Below are positions 9,561 through 21,033 of a DNA stretch of 64,000 nucleotides, in pieces. Position 1 is the first letter of the stretch. Each line of letters starts with the position of its first letter. The DNA lies in NCBI GenBank assembly GCA_024449915.1, contig JAMZAV010001060.1, positions 124,001-188,000 of the forward strand, written 5' to 3'. Position numbers and translations under genes: made by a program. The notes under the pieces were generated by a model. That model had not been told where the DNA came from. It worked only from the letters and a program-made list of their open reading frames with translations, and ran no database searches. The stretch comes from Sweltsa coloradensis. Taxonomy: Eukaryota; Arthropoda; Insecta; Plecoptera; Chloroperlidae.

Positions 9561-12500
9561 TAAGGTTGCATATCTGAACACTGGTTGGCTCAGGGTCAGG
9601 AGTCTTCAGTGTTAATCAACGATTTCACTCTGGCCGCTTGCTATTCAAGGAGGAAACATATTCGGGGAGGGTCAGCTATCTTTGTGAGGAAATCGGCAGG
9701 ATATATTTATGAAAACAGACCCGACCTAGACAAGATTGCAGCTGAGAGAATACTAGAAATATGTGCAATCGAAATTATTAAACCACGTAGCATGGTAATT
9801 GTAACGGTATACAGACCTCCACTACCGAGTAACTTCAAGGCATTTGTTGCTAAGTTAGAATCAATTTTTAAATTAGTTTAAAGTAAAGATAGCATGAAAA
9901 CCATTGTAATAAGCGGAGGTTTTAATGTGGATTTTTCACATCCAAACACAGAAAAACAGGAACTGGAAAATCTTCTGGATATATATAATTTATCAGCTCT
10001 TATTACAGTCCCAACAAGAATAACAGTAAATAGCAGTACCATTATTGATAATGTACTCACAAATTTCTTACCACGGACAATGCCAAAAGTTGTTGAAACT
10101 GGGTATTCGGATCATTTGTGCCAAATTATCAACCTTCCTTTGACAGGGCCTATTAAAAAACACAGGGTGTCTTCTCACTGTTGGGGTCGACAGTTTAAAG
10201 GTGAGAATATAGAAAACTTTATCCACAATCTAAGTGTGTCAGAATGGAGTGGGGTTGGTAGGGAAACAGACGCGGATAGAAAATATAATGAATTTCTAAA
10301 AATATTTTTGTCACTTTTCAACTTAAACTTCCCAATTAAACAATTTCAAACAAAAATCCATAATAGGCAGTGGGTAACAGAGGCCATTAAAAATAAATGT
10401 CTAGTTAAGAGAATGCTATACCAGCAAAGCAAATATGACCAAAGCACACAGTTTCTAGAATATTTCCGGGTCTACAAAAAAGAGGTTGCCAAGGACATTC
10501 GAATTGCCAAAAGGAAGTATACTGACAGAATAATAGGTGAAGCCAATAATAAAGCAAAGGCCACATGGGTGGTGGTAAATTCATTAGCAGGTAAAGGGAG
10601 TGATAAGGGAGCTGTACCAATTGCTCTAAAGGTAGATAGGAAAGAAGTCGTGGATGCGAACGAGGTAGCAAACCTGTTCAACGACTATTTCACAGATATA
10701 GCAGACAATATAATAGATACCAAATCCGACACAGCTCAAGCATGTATGGCTAAACTAGAAAAGGGAATGGTTAGGTGCAATCAAAACTTTTCCCTCTTGC
10801 CAGTGAGCACCAATGAGGTACTTGAGGTGATAAGGGATCTAAAGCCAAAAAGATCAGCAGGGTGGGACGAGGTGCCCAGTTTTTTTATCAGACAATGTGC
10901 AGCATTCATCGCAAAGCCACTAGCAGACATTTGTAATTCTTCTTTCAGTTCAGGGACATTCCCGGAAAAGTTAAAATATGCCACAGTGAAACCACTTTTC
11001 AAGAAAGGTAAGGCACAGGAGATGGCCAACTATAGACCAGTGTCGTTAATCCCAAACTTTTCAAAAGTGTTGGAGAAATTATTTCTAAAGCAACTTAATA
11101 CTTTTTTAAATGATAACCACTTACTATCGGATTGCCAACATGGATTTAGGACAGGCCGTTCCACAAAATCAGCAACTTTTAATCTCACCCATACGGTCCA
11201 AATGGCATTGGAAGAGAAAGAAGTTGTGGGGGCAATTTTATGTGATTTGTCAAAGGCTTTTGACACTATTAACCACTCACTTCTACTTGGTAAATTAGAG
11301 CATATGGGGGTAAGAGACAAAACACTAGCTTGGGTTTCCTCATACTTGTTGAATAGGAAACAGAGGGTGGCCGTAGGAAAAGGAAAATCGATAGCTCACT
11401 CAAAATGGAGGCTTGTCAAACATAGAGTACCGCAGGGGTCAATCGTGGGGCCAGCATTTTTTATTCTGTACATCAACGATCTTCCAAAAAATCTACCACT
11501 GGGTTGTATGATTGTTCTCTACGCAGATGATTCTAGTGCTATAATACGGGCAGTGGCACTCTGCGAAATGGGTTTGAAAGATAAATTCCTAATTATACTG
11601 AGGGCCTTTGAAGAATGGTTTGATGCAAACAAACTTAAGTTAAATTGTGGGAAAACACAGCTGTTAAAATTCCAGGTTCAAGGTGAATTATCACAGATGA
11701 GGGTTGAACATGAGAATGTGGAGATGGAACTGGTGGAGCATGCAATGTTTCTTGGACTATCTGTAGACTTCAAGCTTAAATGGGCAGACCATATCCACAA
11801 CTTATGTAGTAGGTTAAGTTCTGCTTGCTATGTACTGAGGAATGTAGTAAATCAGTGCAACCAGAAGATAGCAAAAATGGTGTATTTCGCATTTTTCCAA
11901 TCATTAATTCAATACGGGATCTTATTCTGGGGTAATGCATCGGCTACAATATCCGTCTTTCGTCTTCAAAAGCGGTCTGTAAGAATTCTTCTTAACTTAC
12001 CCAATAGGGCATCTTGCAGACAGGCATTCAAAACTCTAGGTGTTCTCACTATAAGTAACTGGTACTTATATACTTGAAATGGCATGCTTTGTCAATGAAA
12101 ATCCCACCTTGTTTCAAAGGAACAGTAATGTGCACACCCACAACACTAGACAATCTCCACCAGGACCAAACTAGGCTTAGGCTAGCAGATAGTGACCCTA
12201 TCCAAGCGGGAAGGAAAATTTTTAATCACTTAACAAATAATATAAAAGGCAGATTAGGTGAAAGTAGTTTTAAAAATAGTGTCAAAATCTGGCTGCTGGA
12301 AAAAGAGTTTTACTCTCTTGCAGAGTATTTTAGTCATTGATCTGTGGACTTTCTTCCATGTGAGTTGTGTGTATTAGTATTGTACTTGTTAGTTATATAA
12401 TTTGTAATATGTGTGTTTTAAATTAGCTCAGAACTGTGATATCTTGTAAGAGTATGACTATTGCCTACTGGGTTATATACCCTACCCTTATTAGTTTTAT

Positions 12501-12815
12501 CTTGTTATTGACTTGTTTTACATTGGGAAACTTATTTGTACATGTAGGCTACTTAATCATTGTAATGTATTTTACATTATCTTAGAAATGTGATATCTTG
12601 CAAGATACTGATAGGCCTATCCTAATTAGTTTTATCTTGTTATTGACGCTTTACACTGGTAGAATGATTTGTACATTTATACTATTATAACCAGGTATTA
12701 TATTCAACCACTCTTGATGACAACGTCTAATACTCGCCTACCATGTATACTTGTGTTGGGTGTTGGCACATGAGTGCAAAAAGATGGCTAATAAATATCA
12801 ATATCAATCAATTAA
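9561..12815 (+). pseudogene. LINE (non-LTR retrotransposon) with endonuclease and reverse transcriptase, 5'-truncated
   Basis: This is one polyprotein frame disabled by few lesions. It begins inside the AP-endonuclease domain (SEHWL at about 9573; stop codon at 9561), so the 5' end is truncated as is typical of LINEs. An in-frame TAA at 9879-9881 splits it; the same frame continues from 9894 for 727 codons. The usual endonuclease GDFN motif reads GGFN (about 9915). Reverse transcriptase motifs follow: FRTGRSTKSA (about 11143), VPQGSIVGPAFFILYINDLP (about 11430) and the catalytic YADD (11520-11531), then the thumb and a C-terminal FLGLSVDFKLKW segment. A frameshift near 12070 moves the last 88 codons into another frame, ending at 12340. 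The 3' region ends with AATAAA and ATCAAT repeats at about 12790-12815. It resembles the CR1/Jockey group; I cannot fix the clade. It is host-sense-opposite within the inferred RACGAP1 intron 1. Confidence 0.92.
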
Positions 12816-13270
12816 CACTTCTACATTTTAAGAGCTTAGTTACACGTAGGACTAAGATTTTACGATTATTGACGAGTGTTTTTTTAAGCAGTCAGACACC
12901 CCACTTGATTTTTTGTGTTCCTACCTGGGTAACCCGTGGGTCCCGTTGTGAACGAGTACCCGGATCGTAAAAAAGAGGGCCTATAAGTATAAAACTTCCT
13001 TTCTAAAACACTCAGATTTAATACGTTTTTCCTCCTATTACACACAAAAATTGATTTTAAAGTGTACTTCCTACCCTTGAGATACAGTAGGCTACATTTT
13101 CTTCCATCCGTGCTCTTGCTGTGGATACGTTTTTACTTTTTACCAGCCGCGCTCGAGCGTTTACTAGTCCTACGGGTACTTCTGTCGTTGGTATGGGCAA
13201 ACTCTGTTATAATGGGAAAAGCATAGGTTAGGGGGTGGGGGGGAGGGCGCAAAGTGCGTACCGGTATGTT

Positions 13271-13272
13271 TA

Positions 13273-13314
<42 letters not shown>

Positions 13315-13317
13315 TAA

Positions 13318-13352
<35 letters not shown>
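13271..13352. repeat. (AAT)n microsatellite
   Basis: Nearly uninterrupted AAT/ATA trinucleotides, with one break near 13310 and one ACT interruption near 13337. Confidence 0.95.
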
Positions 13353-13564
13353 CGTAGGCCTAATAATAATAAAAAGGTGCTTTTTATAACAGAATTCAGG
13401 GCCTACGAGTATGAAATGCAATCAACATGATGTAAATAGAAATAAGGGTTATAAAAAATATAGGCCTACTTTTAAAGCATGCCAGTGTTGAGTTTAACAG
13501 TCAATAGGCCTACTTTAGGCATTTAGTTCGGTCATAACAGTCATCATAAGAATAAAATATTCTC

Positions 13565-13648
13565 GTACAAAACCTTTAATGTTTCTATTTTAAATAAAGG
13601 ACCGAAACGGACTTTTGCCAAAAATAGAAACGTTAAAAGATTTTGTAC
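13565..13648. repeat. 84-bp hairpin repeat, GTACAAAACC family
   Basis: GTACAAAACCTTTAATGTTT pairs with the closing AAACGTTAAAAGATTTTGTAC-type arm around a short loop. Related words (TTTAACGTCGCTATTTT) occur at 14238-14330 and as another inverted pair at 32079-32170. Probably a very short MITE family. Confidence 0.55.
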
Positions 13649-15106
13649 TTTTTTTGTTGTTAGGCCTGTAGGTACCGTGCCTAAAACAGCAAAAACATGA
13701 CGCTTATATTTTGGACCCCCAACCAAAAGAGTTCCCTTTGGTTGAGGGCGTCTAAATGTACAATTAACCAAAACGGACCACGTAAAAGGACCAGGGGCGG
13801 AGCCCCGGTGGGGAGCACCTAGAGGGCCCGATTTAATAGTTGATGCAAATATATGCACAAGGTGCCTTTAATTGCCTGCAGGCAGAAAACGCCTCGACAA
13901 AACTTTAGCTAGACCTGGGCCTAGACCTAGGCCTATGACAACCACTGGCCTTTAGTTATAAATTACACAGGCCTAGATTTAGGCTAGGCCTAGGCCTAGC
14001 CCAAAGCCTACTAGGTCCTAGGTCCAACAGGCCTAGGCCTACACACTTTGTGTACGAAATAGGGCTTGTCCCTTGGGGCATGGTGCTTAGAAGACTACTC
14101 TTTCGGATGGGGTGCCCCAACTTTTCAACACTGTAACGGAAAGAATTTTGGGTACTGTTTCGGTTAAGAATGGCCAACTTTTCACCAGCACTTCCACCGA
14201 GCCGTACACTCACTGTAAGTAACCTTACAAAACCTTTAACGTCGCTATTTTCAACAACAAAAAACCTTCAAAACCTTTAACGTCGCTATTTTAAACAAAA
14301 AACCTTCAAAACCTTTAACACACACAACACAGTTTACAAGTGTTTGAAAGTTGGCCATTCTTAACCGAAACAGTGCCGAATTTCAGGTGCGCTCTTATAA
14401 AAAATATCCAAGAACTAGCGGTAGGCCTACTCTTGTCGTTGGCGGGTCCCAACTTTTATAGGCCTACACTAGCAAGGCCTAGGCCTAACCGCCTAACGGA
14501 AAGGATTTCGGGTGCGCTCTTTTCGAAAATATCCTATGAACTAGGCTAGCCTAGGCCTAGCGCAGCGCACTGTAGCCAGCGGCTAACCAAACACAAGCAG
14601 TTATGTTACGAAAAGGATTTCGGGTGCGTATGTTTTCATTGAAAAAAAAAGTTGGGACCCGCCAACGACAAGAGTGCCGAACTAGCGCGGCAGGTAACTA
14701 GGCGGAAAGGTCGACTAACCTAACGTAAGTAGTTTTGTAACGGAAAGGATTTCGGGTGCGTATGTTTTCATTGAAAAAAACAAGTGTTGAAAAGTTGGGG
14801 CACACAATCCAAAAGAGTAGGTAGGCCTAGGGCCTACCCTTAGAAGCACAGGGCCTAGCTACGCTTCATTAATACGAAAGACCATTTCGTTGTGTATTAA
14901 ATCAAAGACCAATTTAGGCCTAGGGGCTGGCCTAGCTGGGCCTTCGAGGCCCTAACCGCTCTAGACCCTTGGCCTAGGCCTAGGCCTAGGCCTAGGTACA
15001 GCATCATTGGAATAACGCAAAGCTAAGGTTACAATGCCGTATGGTCAAAAGTAAACTAGGCAAAATACATTTATTCTAAAGATATGCCTAGGCCTAGTCT
15101 ACTTAC
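13649..15106. other. TAGGCCTA-rich spacer with diverged repeats
   Basis: It contains dense TAGGCC/GGCCTA words, including a perfect short array at 14970-14996. It also has several diverged blocks of GGATTTCGGGTGCG (14503, 14607, 14748) and an inverted pair around TTCGGTTAAGAATGGCCAAC (14158 and 14347). No gene is supported. Confidence 0.6.
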
Positions 15107-15200
15107 CGAATAAAAATAACCGTTAATTATTGAAGGCGACAACAAAACACCATAACAAGAGTCAACGACAGGCAACGCAAAGCGGCATAAACAAGAAACA
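15107..15200 (-). other. RACGAP1: candidate RACGAP1 non-coding exon 1
   Basis: On the minus strand, sequence downstream of the CCAAT/CHR cluster runs to a strong donor, TTATTCG|GTAAGTAG (GT at 15106-15105). The next acceptor of the right strand that leads to a host exon is the RACGAP1 acceptor at 6920, so this is the natural 5' UTR exon. The transcription start is unknown; the upper boundary is approximate. There is no ATG-led frame of note. Confidence 0.5.
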
Positions 15201-15310
15201 ACAACGGATAGCAATATTCAAATATTGACGACAACCAATCAGAAGGGTTTCACCACCGTAAGCCAATAAGATAAATAGTTTTTATTCGACTTTCGATATA
15301 ACCAATGATA
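15201..15310 (-). promoter_or_regulatory. putative RACGAP1 promoter: three CCAAT boxes and a CHR-like element
   Basis: Three CCAAT pentamers lie at 15235-15239, 15263-15267 and 15302-15306 (28 and 39 bp apart), in inverted orientation (ATTGG) relative to the minus-strand gene. Between them and the candidate exon is TTTGAA on the minus strand (15222-15217), the core of the cell-cycle genes homology region. Multiple NF-Y sites just upstream of a CHR are known for G2/M genes bound by DREAM and MuvB, and RACGAP1 is such a gene in vertebrates. No clear CDE is seen next to the CHR. Confidence 0.5.
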
Positions 15311-15787
15311 GAACAGCATCTCAATATTCGGAGATCGTGCGAACCCTAGCGGACAACTTTGCACACTAAAACCACAGCCTTCTTATCAGAAAACACGGTG
15401 GCAAATTCAAACCCTAAAAGATTTTAAAATTAAAAATCACTTTTTTATTTTCCAGTTATTTTTATTTTTCCAAACCTCTCTCTATTTAGGTGATTAATTT
15501 AATTTCACATATTTCTTGAATACAATATTATCAGACACATTGTGATTTATTTCTCAATTTCATTAATCGGGAAACACTCCCGTGAAGTATTGATTTTATA
15601 GAAATCAATCCAGAAATTAAAATATCCATCCCAGCGGGGTATCCAAGCGCGTTTTTTTGTGGTTGTTTCAAAATTTGATTCAGTTTATTTTTTTGTTATG
15701 CAATTATTTACTAAATTTACTGTCCAAATTATAAATTAGTTTTCATTACCGAAGGGCAAATCCGCATATGCATATAAGTTCAATAAC
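15311..15787. other. AT-rich intergenic spacer
   Basis: Low-complexity AT-rich sequence between the RACGAP1 promoter and the first Helitron-like cluster. Nothing recognisable. Confidence 0.5.
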
Positions 15788-17209
15788 TAGGAAAACGCTT
15801 AAGTCCCGCCGCGTTGTTGGATGAGCGTAATTGGTGCATTGAGTAGCCAAGTGTAATGCGGATTTTCTGTTGTTCTGTGAAAAAATCATTACTTAGTTGA
15901 AGAATTTTTTTAATTTATTTAAATTAAATTAAAAATAAACTTTAATTTTTAATTTTTTTAATTAATCGTAATTTTAAAAAAGAAAAAAATCGTAAAATTT
16001 CGGAAGAAATTATTCGATTGTACTCAAATTTCAAACGAATATATTAATTCATAAAATTAAGGTTCTGTGAAAAAATCATTAAAATCGGATAAAGCATGTA
16101 GGCGTTATAAATCGAAGAATTTTTTTAAAAAATCGAAAAAAATCGTAAAATTGCGATTTTTATAAGAAATAATTGGATGAGCGAAGCGAAGACTTCAATT
16201 TCACTGACCCCCAAAAAATTTAGCTCGGGTGTTTTTTTTTTGTTTTTTTTTTGTTTTTTTTTGTTTGTTTGTTTTTCTGTCTGTTTGTTAACTCTCTACC
16301 AGGCAAACGGCATATCTGATCTTGATGAAAATTTGAGGGGACCTTCGAAATCTCTGAACTTAGAGGTGTATTGTTTTTGGGTACAATCGAAGAAATATTT
16401 CTCATGAATATCGTACTTTTACGATTTTTTTCGATTTTTAGTGCGATATTTTCGTGACATTTGGGCCGATTCTGACCAAACGGGTGGGGTTACAACGTTC
16501 ATATTATACATGGACATTAAGGTTATGGTGATGTAGTACCTTTTGAAAGAAAAAGTTGAAAAAGTTAGCCGGAATTTATAGAAATATAGCTTTTAATATA
16601 AGTTTTTTTGATTTGTATGCGATATTTTCGTGCCATTTGGGCCAATTCTGACCAAACGGGTGGGGCTACAACGTTCATATTATACATGGACATTAAGGTT
16701 ATGGTGATAAAGTACCTTTTGAAAGAAAAAGTTGACAAAGTTACCCAGAATCCATAGAAATAAAGCTTTTAATATAAGTTTTTAACGGTAAATAATAACA
16801 AATTGACAAGTAACAATAGAAACTTGACAACAATCACCTACAATGCGTAGGAAGCAAAACAAAGCAACAAAGCACTCGCAAAAGTAAAGATATCCCACGC
16901 AGACTAAAAACTTTAAAAAAAAAGCTCATCCATCAACGCGGCGGGACTTGAGCGTTTTCCTAGTTTTTCGATTGCGCTCAAAAACGTGGCAGTTCTAAGT
17001 TCAGAGATTTCGAAGGCTCTCATAAAATTTCATCGCAATCGGAGTATCGGTTTAGCCGGAATCGTGTGGACAAACAGACAAAAATACAAGAAAAACAAGG
17101 AAAAAAAACATTCCGGAATTTTTTCTCCAGTGTAGTAGAATGGAATCTACGCTTCGCTCGCTACGCTCATCCATCAACGCGACTAAAAAAAGCGTTTGCG
17201 AAACTTCCT
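15788..17209. mobile_element. composite cluster of Helitron-like (Helentron-type) non-autonomous elements
   Basis: Termini of one family occur in both orientations. A minus-oriented 3' end (CTAGGAAAACGC) is at 15788, a plus-oriented 5' end (TGGATGAGCGAAGCGAAG) at 16168, a plus 3' end (hairpin then GCGTTTTCCTAG) at about 16966, and another plus 3' end (AACGCGACTAAAAAAAGCGT, then TTCCTAG) at 17209. Inside is a direct duplication of about 174 bp (16440-16590 and 16614-16760) containing CCAAACGGGTGGGG. At least two copies are nested; I could not assign every end. There is no helicase or Rep coding sequence. Confidence 0.6.
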
Positions 17210-17768
17210 AGTTTATTACGTTGATGCATGAGGTTTTTTGTAAGTTTTTAGTTTGCATAGGACCACTTTTCCTTTGCAAGTGCTTTTTGAATGCATTGTA
17301 GGTGATTGTTGTCAAGTTTCTATTTTTACTTGTTAATTGTTATTACACCTAAAAAAAACTCATAATTAAAACTTTTATTCTATGGATTCTGGCTAAACTT
17401 CAAACTTTTTCTTCCAGAAAGCAATACATCACCATTACCTTAATGTTTATGTAAAATATGAACGTTGTAGCCCCACCCGTTTGGTCAGAATCGGCCCAAA
17501 TGTCACGAAAATATCGCACTTAAAATCGAAAAAAATCGTAATAATAGTACATATTCATGAGAAATATTTCTTCGATTGTATCAAAGAACGTTGCGGGTCT
17601 AAGTTCAGAGATTTCGAAGGTGCCCTCCAATTTTCATCAAGATTGCATATGCCGTTTGCCCGGTAGAGCGCGAACAAACAGACAGAAAAACAAACAAAAA
17701 AAAACAAAACAAAAAACACTGGAGCCAAATTTTTTTAGGGGTCAGTGAAATTGAAGTCTTCGCTTCGC
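17210..17768 (-). mobile_element. Helitron-like element, minus orientation, decayed 3' end
   Basis: The 5' end, read on the minus strand, is AGGATGAGCGAAGCGAAGAC from about 17773. The interior carries the shared GCCCCACCCGTTTGGTCAG module (17471). The 3' end is degenerate near 17210. It has no coding function; long open stretches here are translated repeats. Confidence 0.6.
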
Positions 17769-18310
17769 TCATCCTATTACTAGGATGGTAAAAAAGATCA
17801 TAGATCCAAACACACATGGATCGAAATGACAAAACAAAGTAGTACTTTCAAAGGACACGTTCACATCTAGGGCGACGGTCGTTCGCCCGCAGCCAAGCGC
17901 ACGCGACTGCTAGAAGGCGATGACTAATTCGACCGTGTTTACTCCTACCCGAGTTTGGGGGTTTTCAGCTATCTGCACACGCCGTCCCGAAAGATTTACA
18001 ATCTTGAAACTCGGTATATGACCTGATATGTGGTCCATGACATACAAAAAAAAATCAGCCCGATCCGATAACCCGTTCTGTGTTAAAAAAGTGCGTAAAA
18101 ATCGAAGAAAATCTTCCGGCTGGCTGGTTGGTTGGTTGGTTGGTTGGTTGGTTGGTTGGTTGGTTGGTTGGTTGGTTGGTTGGTTGGTTGGTTGGTTGGT
18201 TGGGGGTGGGATTCTGACAGAGAGGAATAAGAGCCTACAGAGAAAACGGTACATCTTAGAACTATGAAACTTGGACCACACTTAGATGTACCTCAGACTC
18301 ACATACTTCC
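17769..18310. other. spacer with (TTGG)n microsatellite at 18121-18203
   Basis: An 80-bp run of GGTT/TTGG tetranucleotides interrupts otherwise unremarkable sequence. Reading it gives GWLV or NQPT peptide repeats on either strand, an artefact of the microsatellite. Confidence 0.85.
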
Positions 18311-19510
18311 GCCGAGAGGCAAGCAATATTCCACCCCCAACACCCCCTAAATCATCCCCTAAAATTAAAATAATTCATAGCTCTAACCCAAAATTGAATT
18401 TTTAATCAAATTAGTTATTAAAATTATGTTCTAATGTGTTTTAACCCAATCGGCCTATTCTCATTATATAAACCACATTTTGTCAACCCCCATCCCTAAT
18501 AGTTTATATTATTTTTACCTTGATTTCCAGCATTCACCACGAAGACACCTAATGAGTTATCATCATGAAATTTAACATGATGGTACATAATAATATGAAA
18601 AATAATCCGCCGAGAGGCAAGCGATATTCCACCCCCAACATCCCCTAAAATTGGAATAATTCATAACTCTAATCTAAAATTGATGTTTTATTCAAATTAG
18701 TTATTAAAATTATGTTCTAATGTTTTTTAACCCAATTGGCCTATTCTTATTCCCTAAACCACATTTTTCAACCCCCATCCCTTTTAGTTTATAGTATTTT
18801 TACCTTGATTTTCAGCATTCACCATGAAGGCACTTAATGAGTAATCAGGATGAAATTTGTCATGATGGTACATGAAAAATAATTCACCGAGAGGCAAGCG
18901 ATATTCCACCCCCAACACCCCCTAAATCATCACCTAAAATTGGAATAATTCATAGCTCTAACCCAAAATTGAATTTTTATTCAAATTAGTAAGTTATGTT
19001 TTAATGTGTGTTAACCCAATCGGCCTATTCTCATTTCCTTAACCATAATTTTTCAACCCCCATCCCTAATAGTTTATATTATTTTTACCTTGAATTCCAG
19101 CATTCACCATGAAGGCACCTAATGAGTTATCAGCATGAAATTTGGCATGGTGGTACATACTAATATGAAAAATAATTCGCCGAGAGCAAGCGATATTCCA
19201 CCCCCAACACCCCCTAAAATTGGAATAATTCATAGCTCTAATCTAAAATTGATGTTTTATTCAAATTGGTAAATTATGTTTTAATGTGTTTTAACCCAAT
19301 CGGCCTATTCTCATTTCCTAAGCCACATTTTTTTAACCCCCATCCCTAATAGTTTATGTTATTTTTACCTTGATTTTCAGCATTCACCATGAAGGCACCG
19401 AATGAGTTATCAGTATGAAATTTGGCATGATGGTACATACTAATATGAAACATAGTAATCCGCCAGGAGGCAAGCGATATTTCACCCCCACTGTTCCCTA
19501 CCACCCTTAA
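18311..19510. repeat. tandem array of about 288-bp units
   Basis: The phrase CGAGAGGCAAGCGATATTCC begins at 18313, 18611, 18888, 19181 and (as CCAGGAGGCAAGC) 19463, so units are 277-298 bp and there are about four and a half. Each unit has a CACCCCCAACACCCCCTAAA block, a TTAACCCAATCGGCCTATTC block and a CAGCATTCACCATGAAGGCA block. Units are diverged by small indels. No protein frame runs through them. Confidence 0.9.
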
Positions 19511-19822
19511 CTTTGGGAAAAAATATAAGTCGTATTTTATACAATAATTTTAATATTTTAATTGCTGATTAAAATTATGCGTCAATGTGTTATATTCCGG
19601 TCAACAAATCATTCACACAAACACCCAAGACGACATTAACCATAGGAAATTTAATAAAAACATTTTATATTGCCAACTACAGATTGTAAACAAAAACAAA
19701 AGATGGTAGCTTTTGTTTCTAGACAATCTGTTTTAAAAGGCACTGTATCCACCTTTACACGTATTTCACTTATTTCACGCCTTAATATGAAACAAACAAC
19801 AAAAAGATGTGATATCCCCCCA

Positions 19823-20335
19823 AAATACAAAAATTTGTAAAAAAAAAAAAAAAAAAAAACGGCAGCCAAGCTCTCCTTCCAAAGTTCTCGGCTGTGAATG
19901 CAGTGAGATATAGAAGTTGAGCCAAGCATTTCATTCTTTCTCCCTAGTTTCGCATTGAAAAGAAGTAAGATCATTTCGCCTGTTGACGAGCGCCAAGCCA
20001 ACCGTTTTCGTGGTAAAAAAAGTAAAAATTTTAAACTCAAAATCACAAAAAAATTACTTGGCTCTTGATTTTGGTACGAGGACTCTAAAAAAGTCAATGG
20101 CCAAATAATTTTTTATGATTCTAACTTTAAAATTTTTACTTTTTTTACCACGAAAATGGTTGGCTTGGCGCTCGTCAACAGGCGAAATGATCTTACTTCT
20201 TTTCAATGCGAAACTAGGGAGAAAGAATGAAATGCTTGGCTCAACTTCTATATCTCACAGCATTCACAGCCGAGGACTTTGGAAGGAGAGCTTGGCTGCC
20301 GTTTTTTTTTTTTTTTACAAATTTTTGTATTTTGG
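19823..20335. repeat. large near-perfect inverted repeat (foldback)
   Basis: The left arm (about 19823-20045) and right arm (about 20118-20335) are reverse complements, centred on a roughly 70-bp loop. They share ACAAATTTTTGTATTTTGGG at the outside and TGGCGCTCGTCAACAGGCGA inside, with poly-A/T stretches of different length. The two long frames here are mirror images, so neither is a supported gene. Confidence 0.9.
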
Positions 20336-20340
20336 GTTTA

Positions 20341-21033
20341 GACTTAAAGAAATCCTCATGGACAAAATAATGTTCCTATTCCATATGAATTCCTGACCAG
20401 TTAAGTAATAAACACATTTCCAGATTAATGTAACCGGCAGTGTTGGCTCGAGCGTTAAAGGGGCTAAAAACCCCAAATTTTTTTTTTTTTACCACGTGAT
20501 CTATAGCACAATACTACACTTAAATGACCGTTTAAAAAATTATATCTTGTAACTGTGATTTAACATGAATTTTTTAATTTTTTGATCCAGAAATTGGCGA
20601 AAATTGGAGTTTTGGAAAATTTCCCAAATTTGCTTTAACCTGCTTCCTTTTTGGTCCACATAGATACTAGAGCATAGTACCAATCTAAAATGCCCCTTTA
20701 TAACATCGTGTCTTGAAACTGTGCCCAAATATACCCTCAAACACGCAAAAATATGCATTCCAAAATCACACCCCATCTTGGTAATCAGCATATTTTGACC
20801 GAACTACTTGCCCAAATTACAAAACAAAATATAGAGTATTTACAGAAAAGGCTGTCGAGTACGTCAATAATGGCCAATATTTTTTTTGATCAAAATCCTC
20901 CAAGGTCACGGGGCATAAAGATCGTCCCCATGTTATTTCTTATGGGAGATTTTTGCCGATGGGACCTAGCTCGAAAAATGTCATGTTTGACAATTTTTTG
21001 GGAGGTCATGGTGGCCCCAATAATTTTTCTGGA
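20341..21033. other. spacer without recognised features
   Basis: AT-rich sequence with homopolymer T runs. Nothing I can name is seen on either strand. Confidence 0.5.

Larger units (their letters stand above)
6920..15106 (-). other. RACGAP1: RACGAP1 intron 1 (inferred)
   Basis: This inferred 8.2-kb intron runs between the candidate 5' exon and the start-codon exon. It contains a hAT MITE (7302-7680), an AT-rich repeat (7840-8120), a MITE (9109-9412), a LINE (9561-12815), a trinucleotide microsatellite and TAGGCC-rich DNA. No host exon is recognised inside it. The stretch 8121-9108 is AT-rich spacer with no feature that I can name. Confidence 0.55.

Noticed and set aside
16177..16407. Frames beginning MSEAKTSISLTPKKF found at several Helitron-like copies
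   Set aside because: They start in the terminal GATGAGCGAAGCGAAG, run through poly-T tracts and are not conserved as protein between copies.
18028..18267. Open frames full of GWLV or NQPT repeats
   Set aside because: They are translations of the (TTGG)n microsatellite on each strand.
18311..19510. Array of regular repeats considered as CRISPR-like
   Set aside because: Units are 277-298 bp and similar throughout, with no short repeat and unique spacer structure; the genome is eukaryotic.
19651..20396. Two long mirrored frames (148 and 93 codons)
   Set aside because: Both are products of the inverted repeat, with poly-F/poly-K from T and A runs.
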